This document shows positions 41,398 to 59,400 of a stretch of DNA of 64,000 nt, in pieces; the first letter of the stretch is position 1, and each line of letters starts with the position of its first letter. The notes beneath the pieces were generated by a model. The model worked only from the letters and a program-made list of their open reading frames with translations, did not search any database and was not told the origin of the DNA. The DNA is from Cloeon dipterum (lineage: Eukaryota; Arthropoda; Insecta; Ephemeroptera; Baetidae), in the NCBI RefSeq assembly GCF_949628265.1, contig NC_088788.1, forward strand, positions 25,716,335 to 25,780,334, given 5' to 3'. The translations under genes and the position numbers were made by a program.

Positions 41398-42240
41398 CTA
41401 GCGCCGCTTCAAATCCACCTTGGCTTTGGTCAACTGCACCGGCGGCCTCAGTTGCTTTTCTGGACACCCGCACTGTCCGCCGTGTACAAAATCGAACGCA
41501 CCAACTCGCCTTTTGCACGCAAAACAACTAAGTCGACCTTTCGTCCAGCCAGACTGAAAAACAGATTAGATCCATGTGTTAAAAATAAATTTCCAAGGAC
41601 GATTTTTATAAATGAATTATTGTGAAATTTCAACTTGTTTTGAGTTTAACATATTATATATTATGGAACTTATTTACACATATCAACAATATTTTTTTTG
41701 CTTTTAACTTTAAATAATTCTTAAATTAAATAATACAAATAAAAAGGAAACTTTCCATGATTTACACTAACAAAAGTTAAACTCAATATATTTAGGGAAT
41801 ATTATTGAGAAGAATATTATTTAGACCGAAAATATGCTTCAAAGGGTAAATACATATTAGGTTTTCCATTTTGTAATTTTTACCTGTCCAAAGTCCAAAC
41901 AGCAAAAAAATATACATATAATAACAAAAGCGAGAGAGAGAGAGAAAAATGAAGAGCAAAAATTTATCCATGATACCTCGTCTACCTGCTGTGTAATCCA
42001 GTCAGGCCAGAGCCCTTCCTTCAGGAACCAGACAGCGGTGTCGGTGCAGTTGTTGTTGCTGCTCTCGTCCCCTTCGCCGACGGTACTGTTCAGGCACAGA
42101 AGGCCGTGTGCGTCGACGATCAGGTCCTCGACCTGTCCGATTAGTTCCCTGCTACAGTGGCCGCAAGTCAGCCGAAAGCTGCTGTCCTTTACTCTCGAAA
42201 TCAAGTCACGAGATCTCTCACAGGAATCCTCTTGCTGCAT
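41398..42240 (-). CDS. RNF180/DUSP12-type zinc-ribbon protein, first cistron
   Basis: Two coding exons (42240-41977 and 41553-41398) joined in phase 0 give 139 aa, from ATG 42240 (MQQEDSCERSRDL) to TAG 41400-41398. The pattern CGHC (residues 26-29), PDWI near 80, GxLSCFAC (98-101), GAFDF and CGC (116-118) matches the zinc-binding module at the N-terminus of RNF180 and the C-terminus of the phosphatase DUSP12. The spacing from PDWI to the following Trp matches human RNF180, which supports the splice. There is no RING finger and no phosphatase domain, so it is a free-standing zinc ribbon, probably a protein- or ubiquitin-pathway-binding module. It shares its second exon, and presumably its mRNA, with VMA21. 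Confidence 0.8.
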
Positions 42241-42329
42241 TACTACCTGCCTATGTGCTTAACTTGCCCAATATCGTGTGTTGTTTTGATTTGGACGCCG
42301 AGACTGCGCAGTAAGCGGCAAATACGATG

Positions 42330-44280
42330 AGTGGACTATTTGCACGTTTGGGTGAGAATAATTGGAGAACGACAGAGTGGCACAGGGTAACAGAGAGATA
42401 GAATAAGAGCTGCATTATTTATCAATGAAAACTATAATATTAAAGAATTATAGTTAATTGTAATCGACTATTGTGTAAAGCTGTTCAAATTTCGTCTGCT
42501 TTTTCAATTCAACATTGACGAAGGAAACAGAAAAGGGAAATAATACATACACAATAATAACATTATTTTTTTAACGATTTTTGTGTATGATATAAAATAT
42601 TTTTCCTATGTTATGACAAAATCAAACTTTTGTAAACTGGTTTATTTTATTGATTTCAATGTTTTCTCTGTCGTCAAATTTTCGTCTTTCAAAAATTGGG
42701 GTTCTGAAAAACATGAACTTGTTTTCCCCCCTCCATGGAGAGGATTTTTTAAATATCAAGATGTTTTCAATTAATGTATCTATATGGTATTTCATTTCCA
42801 CTCGAGTAAAAAAATGTTTGAATTATAAACGCATTATCTTCTTTATTCAGAAATGTTATATTGTCCAATATAAAAATAAAATTGAAAATACATTTTAATA
42901 TTTGATATTTGTTCTTGTTGTTTGCAAACAATTATTAGTAACTGGATCTACACTTGCCGCCATAAACAAACTGACCCCTATTGCAGGGGCTCTAACATCA
43001 CGAACAAATAACATGGGACAGCACACGCCGCAAGGTGGATGAACCTGGTCCTTTTTTAAGGAAAAAAGAACCACCGTTGACGGGGTCTTTAATTGAGATT
43101 CGTGCCGTGCATTTAATTCACGCTTCCTGGACTGGAATTTTCGAACCAACAAAGCAGCGAGTTTGGAAATATGTCGCAATATGACTTCAAATTATCACTC
43201 GATGAGGGAGACATTTATAGTGCTGAAATAATCGGACTCGTCCTAGTTGGTTGAAAGTTGAGATTTTTTCTCAACATGTTTCGGCTCCAACTGGTGCCTT
43301 TACGTACCTTATTAATAAAAACATTGTCATATATAATTTTATAATTCTCATGAATACAGTGCTAATTCGTACCTAAACATGTAGAGAAAAACAATATTAA
43401 TAAATAATTTTCAATAAACGGGGACAAGTCCGACCATTTCATCAAAGGATCTTTCGCAATTTTTCCAATTCCGAATGGCTCGTCAAACTTAATCAATCCG
43501 CACTTTCCCTCACTCAGATTCTCGGATTGCAATTGCACGCTCAACACTGCCAGCCAACTTGATAAGAAATTTAAGACTTGATAAATTATAAGCTCTCATT
43601 TTCAAATGAACAGAGACTAAACCGCTAAAATATTATCTGTTTTATTCTTATATTGGGAAAGAATGAAATTACTGGACTTAATTGAGTATCTATTTGCTCC
43701 ATTTGCATGTCGAATATTTTTGCCTTTTTAGGCAAGCAATCCTTATACGAGTCTCTATTCCAAACTCAGAATTTACATTTATTTGAAGCGGAAACTTTTT
43801 GCGGGGAAAACTTGTCTTTAAATTGAGTTTTCCTTCAGACTTCTTGCTACTTTCCGCAGAGGGAATAATAAGTATCAAAATAAATATATCTTTGTTAATT
43901 AAACAGTAGTGATATCTTGAATTTTCACCATGGAATGTTTTTCTGGAAATTATATTTTGCTGTGAATTGTAAATGTAAAATCAAAATTGACCGCGGATGT
44001 CCTGACAGCCTATGATTGACCACGGTCAGCATATAAGTAACAATTAAAAATTCAATTTTCCCGAAAAAAAATATTTTTTAAATTATTTAACATCAGACTT
44101 CAATAATAAATATTCTCAGAACTTATTTGGACTTTGGACCAAAATTCTTTGTGTCAATAAAACTGAACTGGAAAAAACGAAGAAGGGGAGGAATCTTCTC
44201 CGTGATTGAGGGCGAGCGATTGAGCAGAAAATACGGCGAAACAAGTTGGTGTTGTAGTAGAAAACAGTGTATCTCAGTCA
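42330..44280. other. Intergenic region between divergent genes
   Basis: Upstream flank shared by the zinc-ribbon/VMA21 unit (-) and the MFSD6 gene (+). It contains one copy of the dispersed hammerhead-like repeat, listed separately. No coding exons are recognised. Confidence 0.5.
43233..43303 (-). repeat. Dispersed repeat, copy 2 (degenerate hammerhead-like)
   Basis: Related to 8590-8662. On the minus strand a stem-loop GGC-A-CC/AGTT/GG-A-GCC (43298-43283) abuts GAAA (43282-43279). A self-complementary ACATGT follows (43279-43274), in the order expected of stem II, box II and a short helix III of a hammerhead. The CTGATGA box is not recognisable. A second inverted repeat, GTTGAGA/TCTCAAC, covers about 43257-43275. 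Confidence 0.5.
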
Positions 44281-44388
44281 AGTTAAGGGGGCATCGATCG
44301 GCCCCGAGCATTCGGCCCACTCGCGGAAAGCGTGCGCCTGCGGCCTGGCCGTGCGGGTTGCATACCGAGTGAAAGGAAGGGGTCCAAG

Positions 44389-44488
44389 TGACGTCACGGG
44401 TCAATACCAGCGCCAGTGCGCGCCACCGAGGGCTCCATCTTGCTCGACCTGACACCTCAGCACCGCAGCCCGAAGGCCCTTGGCACAG
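44389..44488 (+). promoter_or_regulatory. Candidate promoter and 5' untranslated exon of the MFSD6 gene
   Basis: A GC-rich stretch contains a perfect CRE (TGACGTCA, 44389-44396) and ends in GGCACAG followed by the donor GTGAGC at 44489. It is the nearest strong donor upstream of the MFSD6 coding exon at 45708. The intron would be about 1.2 kb, with a possible acceptor TTGCAG just before 45723 that would place translation at the second ATG. Confidence 0.45.
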
Positions 44489-45707
44489 GTGAGCGCCTTC
44501 CTTCCACGCCTTTCAAAGGGCCGGCTCAACCTGAGGCCAGGTTCGACCCTAGTCGCCGCGTGTAGGCATTTTCAGCGGCGTTTTTCGCCACCGACTGTCG
44601 CTTTGTTTTTTCTAGTTTTATTTCGAGTGATTTTTAATTCGATTGATGAACAATTTTGAGTAGTTTTTATAATTTTCTATTCGTTTTGGTTTAAAATAGA
44701 AATTTTTTTAGATTGTTTGTTTTAGAAAAAGGATAATTGATTAAATAAGCAAGCCGTTGCAAAAGTCCATGTGAGTGTATTTTCGAAAATTTCCCTTTTC
44801 GTCGTTTGACGTTATTTGTTTGAGTCAATAGATTTTCGGTTTCTTGGGGAATCATACCAAAAAGAAGGTTATACAATTGTCTTTCTTCCAATATAGGATT
44901 TTCACTCTTAGGTCTTCAGCCGCATTAAAAGCCGCGGCGCGCTCAAGTGCACTTCTGGGCCACTCGAAGGAAAAAGTCACAATAAAGGGAGAGGGATTAT
45001 TAAAAAGTGTCCGCTTTTCGCACAGAATCCTCTTTGGTTAAGTCCCCGCGAAGGAACAACATTTAAGAGTAGGGAACGTGAGTTCATTTTGAAGATGGAG
45101 CGGACCGAGAAATTCAATGTTGACTTTTATACGTTCTTCCAGCAAGCTCAAAATTAATTTCAGATTCCCGAGAAAAGGGCTAACGGCAGAGAACGCTCAG
45201 AATCATCAGACCTTTCAACGACTTACAACCGACAATCAAAGACTATCATGCATAGAGCAGCTTTTAACCAATGGGATTTTGGTGACCTTAAAAAAACGAT
45301 TATTGTAGCAAAATCTTCGTATGTTTATGGTGCGCTCATACATGACGTCTTTTAAAAATAACAAAATTAATCGCGTTCTAGGGAGTTTCAAAGTTGGTCT
45401 TTGAGCATTTGCAAAGTTATTTGATTTTCTTAAAATGTAGTTTGAATTTAGGAAGATGTACTACACGTGACAATAATGGAAACGTTTAGATGAGAACCCC
45501 CATTAAATTTTTGGCATGATTTATATAGAGAGAAATTTGTCTTGTGTTTGTCGTTACTGGGACAGTAAGATACTGGCACATTGCCATAAGTCTATTTTTT
45601 ATTTGTCTTGGCCGTCTACAGCATCGCATTTCTCTACTTGTTTTTATATCGATAAATATCCAAGGTAGTCTGATTTGAACGAAAATATTACCATTAATAA
45701 TGATAAA

Positions 45708-50585
<4,878 letters not shown>

Positions 50586-50730
50586 ACTGCCTCCCTCCCA
50601 GCTGCAGGCACAATTTGAGCTCCCAAATAGGTGAGAGAGTGATCTACTCCGCAGATTTAAAAATACGGCTGGTAGTTGCAATAAAATCACATTATCAAAG
50701 TGAATAGCAATGAAACTAAAGATAATCATA

Positions 50731-50736
50731 AATAAA
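50731..50736 (+). terminator. MFSD6 polyadenylation signal
   Basis: AATAAA about 146 nt after the MFSD6 stop. Several more AATAAA hexamers occur near 52730-52750, so a longer 3' UTR is possible. Confidence 0.45.
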
Positions 50737-50739
50737 GGA

Positions 50740-53025
50740 TGATTTGACACTTTCTCAAATCACATTTGAATGATAGCCCCGCAGAATAATCTTGTCCAAT
50801 TTTGAATAATATTTTGAGGTTAAACTGAATTTCTGAACTACTGAAATTGTAAAGAATGTAATTCCAAGTAATCTTTGTCGTCAAAGAGAAAGCCATTTTA
50901 GCAATACAATCCTTTCACATAACAGCACATTTAAAAGAGGCTTTTGCAGTCCATATTCAGACGGACTTCTCTTTGTGTCATTATCTTGAAAAGGCAACGA
51001 AGTAATAAAAAATGATGACTTAATGATGATGTAACGCCGCATCGCTTGATGCACCAGTTTATATATTATCAGACTGACCTAATTTTGCACCACATCGCAC
51101 ATTCGCTTATCGAAGATTTTATATCTCTTGCAGGGGTCAAATGGCCGAAAGTCAACCAATCGCCATCAAACTCAGCAGCTTGGCGACCAAATTTTCCTCT
51201 CAAGTGGCGGAGAAATTATTCATATTTTGTTGACCCCACATTTTGTCCAGTTCAACGATTCGTTCTCTCCTGCTGATTGGAATACCAGACACCACGAAAC
51301 ATGGCCATCTTGTATGAAAATGTTGAATATCTCGTTCTTTGCGACTATTACATTTAGAGGGTACATAGGCTCGATTTACTGCCATATAGAGTCCATTATT
51401 TACAAGTGCTGGGCAAAAGTACACATTTATAGTTATCGTTTTCTTACTCATTACATATATTCGCATTGTATCGGAAAGGAAATACCTATTAAGACACGAA
51501 TGCGCTGAAGAGAACGGTAGAAAAAATACTCAAACTGTATATAAACGACTGGTCATTCTCTACAAAAAACTATTTAAAACAAAAAAATATTACAAAAATA
51601 CTCACACGACGAAATAGTAGTACGGTTCCACATGTTGTTAGGCGCACATTATATTCTGTTAACGCAGCTTTAAAAAAATATAATAAACTGAAACAATCGG
51701 CGCAGTAGTGGAAAATAAATCACGTTCCATATATTTTGGCTTGCTCAAAATTAAGTAATGCGAGTCCTCGGATAAATGGAAACATTGAAAATGTGTTGGA
51801 TACTAAAATATATTTGTTGAACTGCACAGTTCAAAAGTGATAATTAACGAAAAAGGTAAACTATTTTGGTGCTTTCTCATTCATCCACAAGCTGTTCTCA
51901 AACATATCAATAGCAAGGCCAAAATAAAGCAAATTTTGTGTTCGGGCGAGTAATAATTGTTGACGATTTTTTCAGCCATATTTATGCGAACATGTACGCG
52001 TTAAATCTCAAAACAGGAAAGAGAGATAAAAGTATTATGCTATAAAAACTGACGCCGACGGAACGTAATTTTAGTCGGTTTGTTCACAAAACACCGACTC
52101 GAGTTATTGTGGCACTGAAGAAACGACAAGCAATTTTTTAGCATTTCTTTGAGCACTCTAGAGAAAAGAAAAATAGCCAAAGATTAAAAAGATCGAGTGC
52201 CGCACGAGTTAGGGGGGATGCGTGAACAAGCCTAACATAGTTTATTTTTCTGTGGCGTCTCTCACAGAAATAATCCATCGATCTATAACAAAAAATATGC
52301 ACATAATTCTATTGCCTGACGAGAACAGATGCTTATACGTGTATCACTTATTTTAAAACAGTTTATTTGCGGTATAAAAGTCGTGTCTTCTCCTCGGGCA
52401 CACAAGGGTCTTTTAAATGTGGAGATATTAAATTATAGATATATAATTAAGTTTTATTATCAGAGATGCACCACAAAATACGCGATTGAACGAGCAGGGA
52501 ACGAGAGAGTGGATGAGTTGAATCATTCCATATGCGTACATTATCATTAAAAATACCTCCTGTGTGTTTTCAATTATTAATGTGATATACAGATGTTATC
52601 AGTTTTGTTGATTTCCTGCGTTCTCATGTTAGAACAAACTCTAGTCGTATCGCGGATGAAAGTACTAATTTTGTCTAGTGTGAAACGAAAGAAATGTCTG
52701 AGCTGCTAGTGTGTGTGAGAGAGAGAAAGTGAATAAATAAACAAGAAATAAAATAGAAATGCAAACAATAACTTGTACGCCTCATTTCGCGGATGAGCAG
52801 CTATTATGTCTCTAAAGTTGTTGCATGTTTTAGCTAATATGAAAATCTGTAATATAACAATGAGAATATCGACCTTTGTGAATGTTCACGTATATTAAAT
52901 ATACATGTGTTACTGAACCTTGAGTGATGTTGAAATTTCCTCAGAAAACATAAATATATACGCCGCACTAGAGTTCAGGAAAAGCGAAGAAAGCAAATAA
53001 AATCTCCCATTTGTGACAGAGACGA
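50740..53025. other. Region between convergent genes MFSD6 and ENTPD, no gene recognised
   Basis: A/T-rich DNA, possibly including a long MFSD6 3' UTR. The longest open frame here (about 51128-51508, +) resembles no family I know and shows no exon-like composition. Confidence 0.45.
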
Positions 53026-53026
53026 T

Positions 53027-53032
53027 TTATTA
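53027..53032 (-). terminator. Candidate ENTPD polyadenylation signal
   Basis: TTTATT on the given strand (AATAAA on the coding strand) lies about 430 nt after the ENTPD stop codon. Other A/T-rich hexamers are nearby, so the true end is uncertain. Confidence 0.35.
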
Positions 53033-53459
53033 TCAATTATTCAAGCACTTGATTAACTACACTCCAATTGAATATATATACACAGTGAGAAGTAACATTC
53101 AGTTCAATATTTTATAATTATTTACAATTCTCAGAGAGAAAGGGTGTTCATATTTAACATGCGTTTTAAACATTTTTTTTTCTTAAACTCTACTCTTGAC
53201 TTGTACCGGTACGATGTTTTGGCTAACCTCTTTTTTCGTGGAAAATGAAATACAATTGAAAAACTGCGTGCAAAGTTTTTTCTTTTAACAGATATGCTAA
53301 ACAACAGAATTACAACTACAGCTCACATAGAAATATGTATATTAATCGTTGCTTTAAAGGAGAATATCGCATGGGGAATTTTGGAAAGGATTGATATTTA
53401 TCCACATATCCCTAGGACCTTTAATTTTCGTGAGTAGCCTAATCCAAGGCAAGTATTCG

Positions 53460-56400
53460 TCAGGCAAGCGCCCCGTACAGCGGTTGCGTCTGGTTGATGT
53501 TCGATCCGATGCCGTTGTATTTGAGTGCGCTAATGGCCAGCCACAGGGACACTCCGATCAAGATGATGAACAGAAGGGACAACGTGACGAACCAGCCGAC
53601 CGGAAGGAGCGGCCGTGCCCGCTGCATCGGGATCACGTTCGTGTTTTCGATCATGAAGCCCAATGCCCAGCCCACGGACGTGTCGTTGATCTGACGATTT
53701 CCAAGGTGATTTATTAAAGCATATATATCATAATCAGAAAATTAATGTTTTGGAATATTTTACTGATGAGAATTCCATTTTTCTTTAAAGTCTGAGTCTG
53801 ATTTCATTTTTGTGTTGATTTAATGAATAATGAAACCACCACCAAGCTAAAAATAAAACAAAATATGTAGAGTTTACCTACCTTGTCAACGTATTTAGTG
53901 CCGGCCCATTCTTCTGGAGTGAACGAATACACTTCGTTGAAAAGTAAGTACATGTAAATACCCTCATAGCACATGTCTTGTTTATATTTGTCTCCCACTT
54001 CTGCAATCACCCAAAATCCACATGAAATGAGTAGCCAGCCAGATCGAAAAATAGCTCACCAGGGAAGTAAGTGGCATTCAGTGTCTCTTCAGAGAATGCA
54101 CAAACATCATTGACCTTGGCAATGAACTCTTCGCTGCCCGTCCCGTCTGTCACATTGAACCCAGATGCGATGTAGTAAAAAGTCGAAAATGCCTGAGTTG
54201 AACATGAGATAAATTGAAACAATTCTCAGGATGCGTCATGGACTTGGAAAATCTAAGAGGTAATATAGACGAACAATATTGATTTATAAATTTAGTAAAA
54301 ATATCGACGCCTGAAATAACTTTCATGCTTGAATAGAAGCGTTGTTCAAAAATTCGTTTTCCTAATCTTTTAAGGAGCGAACTTGATCATATATATTTTT
54401 CTTAGGAAATATTTACACTCAATCTACTCATTTGTTAAAATATAATTATAAACAAGTTAATCATTAAATTCTGCATCAATTGCTACAGGTTTGACGATGT
54501 AGGAAATTTGACTAGTAAAATGTACTTTGACTTTCATGAAAATCAACAATAAATTCTGACCAGAAACTCGGTTCCATTCAGTCTGGTGGGCGGCAGCTCC
54601 TCGATGCAATTGCCGGCGTTGAGGAAGGTCGCCTTGCAGTATTCAGCGCTGATAACTTTTCGCAACTGCTCGGTGCAGAGGGCGGCGTTCGCCGTGCCTT
54701 GGACGGTCACGTTTTGGAACTGATTCAGGGTCAGGTTGTCACACATGCGATGACTCAAAACTCACATTTGGTAGGAAAGCCGTATTCGTGCACTGATTTT
54801 GCAACTGGGACACCGAGGTCTCTGAAGTCTGACCGCCAGCGCGACATGGATTTTCCACTGTCACGGTTTCAGCCGGTTCTACGCCCTGCAAATCATATTA
54901 TTGCAAGGAAAAAAATGGAAAAAAACTTAAATTAAAATTGAGATTAGTATTTAGCAAACTTAATTGAATTCTTAAACAATTAAATAACTCCTGAGTAAGC
55001 AAAATAGCAACTGTGATGAAACAAAGTTCCAAAAATAATAATTAATTCATGAAACTTTTTGTTTGAATTAATAAAGCGTATTTATTTTTTTTAAATATTC
55101 TCTCTATGTTGGCTCACCTCTAAAAGTGAAACTTGGTGTCTGAGGATGAGCTGCTCGACGCCGTGACAAAGGTAGCTGTCGGCGGTGACGTTGTACTCCT
55201 GTCCGTACAACCTAAGCGTCACTTTGTCCCGACCAACGTTCTCCGTGCCGATCTCCAAAGCAATCTGGGTGGAGGCGCCACCAAGGTCGAGTGCACCAAG
55301 AGTTGTCGTTCGCTTTGTTCATAAAGGAATTAAATTTTTTGCCCTTTTATCCCGCAAAGTGCTACCTTTCCTAGTGTTTCGGACAGATAGTTGATGGCTA
55401 CCCACGCGGACACACCTTCCTGCTGTCCGGTGATGACTTTTACGTCGCCAGGTCGGTGCTTTAGTCCGGAATTATCGAAAACCTCAGACACGTTGCTCAG
55501 GATTTCGCTCACCCCAATTCCATTGTCTATTCTAAAAATTTGTCAAAATATTTTAGAAAATAAATATTTCGAAATATCTCATAATATAATGTTTGTCTAT
55601 AAAATAATCTCGTTTAATGGAATTGATTATTTGTTATTAACTATTTTTCCTAAAAGGGAAAAATACATTTGTTTCGCATAGTCTGTTTTTAGCAATTATA
55701 TTTAAAAAAATCGCCTATATTAATTCTGAAAACTATAGAGAATTTAAATTACCCTCTAATATATTAATTACACAATCAAAGAATTTTGCTTTCTGAAAAT
55801 GCAAAACGTGCGCAACGTACTGCAGCATACGCAATCCAGCTGTGGCGGCCAAGTAAACAGGACTGGTCGCTTGCTTGTCAGCAGGGATTGAGGTTAGACC
55901 CCGCGATAGACAAGTGTTTATGTATTCCTGCACCCCGGACGGGTTTTCGATGAAGAGTTGTCCGATTCCACCTGTTAAAATGAACAGCTTGGTCAGGGAT
56001 GCACGAAGAAAATTACAAAAAAAACGTGCAGTAGAATATATTTTTTTAATTAAACTTTTTTATTTTTAAAAAAGGACAAAAATCATAACTATGTGAATAA
56101 AATTTTCTTGCCATTTTAGTGCATATTTTCAAAATATCTTTTACTGTAATATTTCTGAATTAAGAATAAAAAAATAAAATGAGCTAAGGAGCTTTAATTA
56201 TTCTCTACCATTATTATGAAAAAAAGGAAATAAACTAAGTCTGGGTTCGATTAGACTTTTTGCCAGCGGAATTATTTAGAAGCAAACCATCTTGGTAGCA
56301 CGAGTCAACTTGGCGCACCCGTCCCGTCTCGTACCACTCCTTGCTCTCCCAGGTGTAGAGGAGCATCTCTGTGTGCGTCGAGCCGGCGTCAAATACGATT

Positions 56401-59400
56401 CCAAACTGAAACGGATACGTATGACTGAAGTAAAAATTAAAATTTAGAGTGCGTAGGTCAAAGCAGCACGTGTGTCGATGATTTATTTGCTCAGGGCTTC
56501 CCAGGTGCGGTTTTGGTCGACAAAGGAAATTCCAAATGCAGATCACTTGAGGAGAAAAAATAATTCTAGTGGTTTTGCAACAAATTCTTAGAATGTGGTT
56601 TGAGACGAGGCAAACCGTACCACGCGCGTAGTGTGTATAGAAAAACGTATTGTGTTAATCATCGAGTGACCATCACCCATGAGGAAAACGCTACGCATTA
56701 TTAGTGTTTGTTTCGCAAGCGTGATACGGCAAAATGATGTGTGCAAAAACAACATTCGCGAGTTTTAAAATGAAATTTTTACTCTATGAAATGCATGAAA
56801 CTATTTGTAATTTTTCGCTACTTTTTTCTCGTTGAAACACTAATCCAGATTTTTCATTTTTTTCTAACAGTCCAAAGCATAATCGGAAAATTTTTACAAA
56901 ACAAAATCTCGAAGTTATGGTTTTTCTTTCAATTTTGTCCTTTCATGACAAATAAAAACATTAGCTAATAATTTTCTCATCAATCTTTTGGCTGCAAACA
57001 GGATTGGAAATTCCTTTGGTTAGTCGCACCACTAAAACTCTGGATAAAAAAACCTAAACTCATCGCGTCATCGCTGGCCAACAAGGAGCAATTTCGAGAA
57101 CCTCCAATATAAAATAATTAGCAAAAAGCGCGGACGGATGCAAAGCGCGGAGAGCTGGAGAGTGGAGGAGGCAACAAGCGAGGAGAATTGAGCGAGGTGG
57201 GTGCCCCGTGCGTCTCGAAGGCAGCCAGTTTGAAGGTCTTTTCGGAGCGACCCAAGAGCTCTTAAAGCATCGCAGATCGCAGTTGGGAGGCGACCGTGCT
57301 GCACACGACGATCACGACAACAAACAACAACCACAGGTAAGTTCAGCAAAGATCTTAAATCAATTTTACTATTGTCAGTCAGAAAAGGGAAGAGGATTTC
57401 TTTAGATTAATAACAGAGAATATCAATTAAAGGGTTTTTATATACAATAAAATCAGATTTTCATAACCCACGGCAAAATGGTCGAATTTCAGGTCTGAGG
57501 AACATATCTAAAACAATTTAAAAACTTGGTTCATTTCTAATTTTGAGAACCTGACGCTTAGAAATTCGATTTTCGTAGCATTGTATTTAATTTATTTTCT
57601 TAATGTTTCTCCAGTTGACTCGGGTTTGAATCATTAAAAAAAGAGCAAAAAATAAAAAATAAATGCTAATGCGAGCAGACATAACTGTACAGAGTGCCTT
57701 TACTTTTGCCGATCGCGTTCATGACCTTGCCGAACCTGCTTTCTCTAATTCAAAACTTGGGTTTTCGCATACCATCGCGTTGACTTAATTGTGATTAGCG
57801 TAGCGCACCATCGGCTTGCAGGCGCGGTTTTCCCTCTTAAGCAAGGTCACACGCGCACGCATTCGTGCCGTCTCTTCTCACGTCAGGAATTTAATTGAAA
57901 GTAATCTCTGTCTTCATATAATTGTTGCAAAATTAAGGCAAAAACTGACCGTTTTGATAATTAATGTATTGTTTCTATTCAAATTTAATCTAAAACACCA
58001 TAGCTAATGAGAAAATTCGCTTCGTGTAATTATTGTTTTGTTGCCAATGAGATTAAAATCAGACACTACAAAGCGAGTAGTTAAAACTTGGTTTAATTAT
58101 ATTTCAGCTAATTTAATAAAACACACCTGCATTTGAGTTCAATGACTTTTCTCAAGTACGCATTGTATATTGAGGAAATGTCACGGCATTGTTTTGTAAC
58201 CAATTAAACGTTTATTTCTGGTTTTTCTCTCGCAACGGAATCCTGAGGATATTATTTACAGTTGAAATATTTCCATTTGTTTTAAATAGCCAATTAAGAA
58301 TATTGTGAACTCGTTTCAGTAACGTAAAATGCAAGTAAACAGTTCACAAACCTGTAACCTTTATCTTTTGGAATTATTTTTTACGGTTTAAAAATTGTAT
58401 AGCCTTTACAGATCTTAAAGCTCGTCAAAAAATTATCATAGTTTTCGATCTTAGAATTTAGCTCACAAAATTATTAAAATAAATGCGATGAAATTTGCTT
58501 TCTGAAATAGTTGATGTGTGTACTTGCCAGAATTGAAATGTTTTTTGTCTGAATAAAAATTTGGTTCAGGATGCGAGGTCGACTGTGCGTTTTGCTGGTG
58601 TTTCTGGCGGTGGAAGTGGTGCTTTGCCAGCAAAAACCACCAGTCGACGGAAAGAAACTGGACGACCTGATCAAGCAAGTGTTCACGCCGGCGCCGACTG
58701 ACGCGAGGAACAATGACCAGTTCAGAGCCACCACGGTGGTAGGCCAGCAGCCTCTGTCCTGCACCTGCGTGCCCTACTACCTCTGCCAAAATGGCACCAT
58801 CAAGACTGACGGCGAAGGAGTCATTGACATCAGGTATGGATATCATGAAACTTTGTTTATTTATATTTCGATGGGAAAAATGAAGACAGTGAACCACAGA
58901 GTTCCGACTTCCTCCCTCGGTCTTCTCTTAGCCACATCCGACACAATTTGATTTTTATTTATGTCAGGGAATCTGGTTGGTGGTTTCAGTGGCTTTGTTG
59001 CAATTTTTGAAAACCACAACATCTGATGTTAAGGCTAAAAAAAAGCTTGAATTTGTCTGCATTTTCTTAGCTTCGGGGATAATTTTATGTTGGAGATTTG
59101 TGGTACTTATATTTCAAACAGTCAATCAAAAGCAAATCCCAGTCAGCTGAAACCAGTTATTTGTTTTCAGCAAATTAGTTGCCAATACCAATTATTAGGA
59201 CACTATGAGCGAAGAAACAATTTAACAGTTTTTTTAATGTTATAAACTGTCTTGAATGACATGAATATATTGCTGTTTATTGAAATTATGTCTTGCCTAA
59301 AAATCCCCTCAAAGGACGTGCACCCTAAATTTAACCAATTTTCAGGATAAAGGAGCCGACCTGCGAGAGCTACCTGGACGTGTGCTGTCAGGCGGAGCCA

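Noticed and set aside
44123-44455. Open frames around the CRE at 44.4 kb
   Set aside because: They lie in the GC-rich promoter and leader exon of the MFSD6 gene and show no protein family signature.
51128-51508. 126-codon plus-strand open frame after MFSD6
   Set aside because: No recognisable domain and A/T-rich composition like the surrounding 3' flank; not supported as a gene or transposon fragment.
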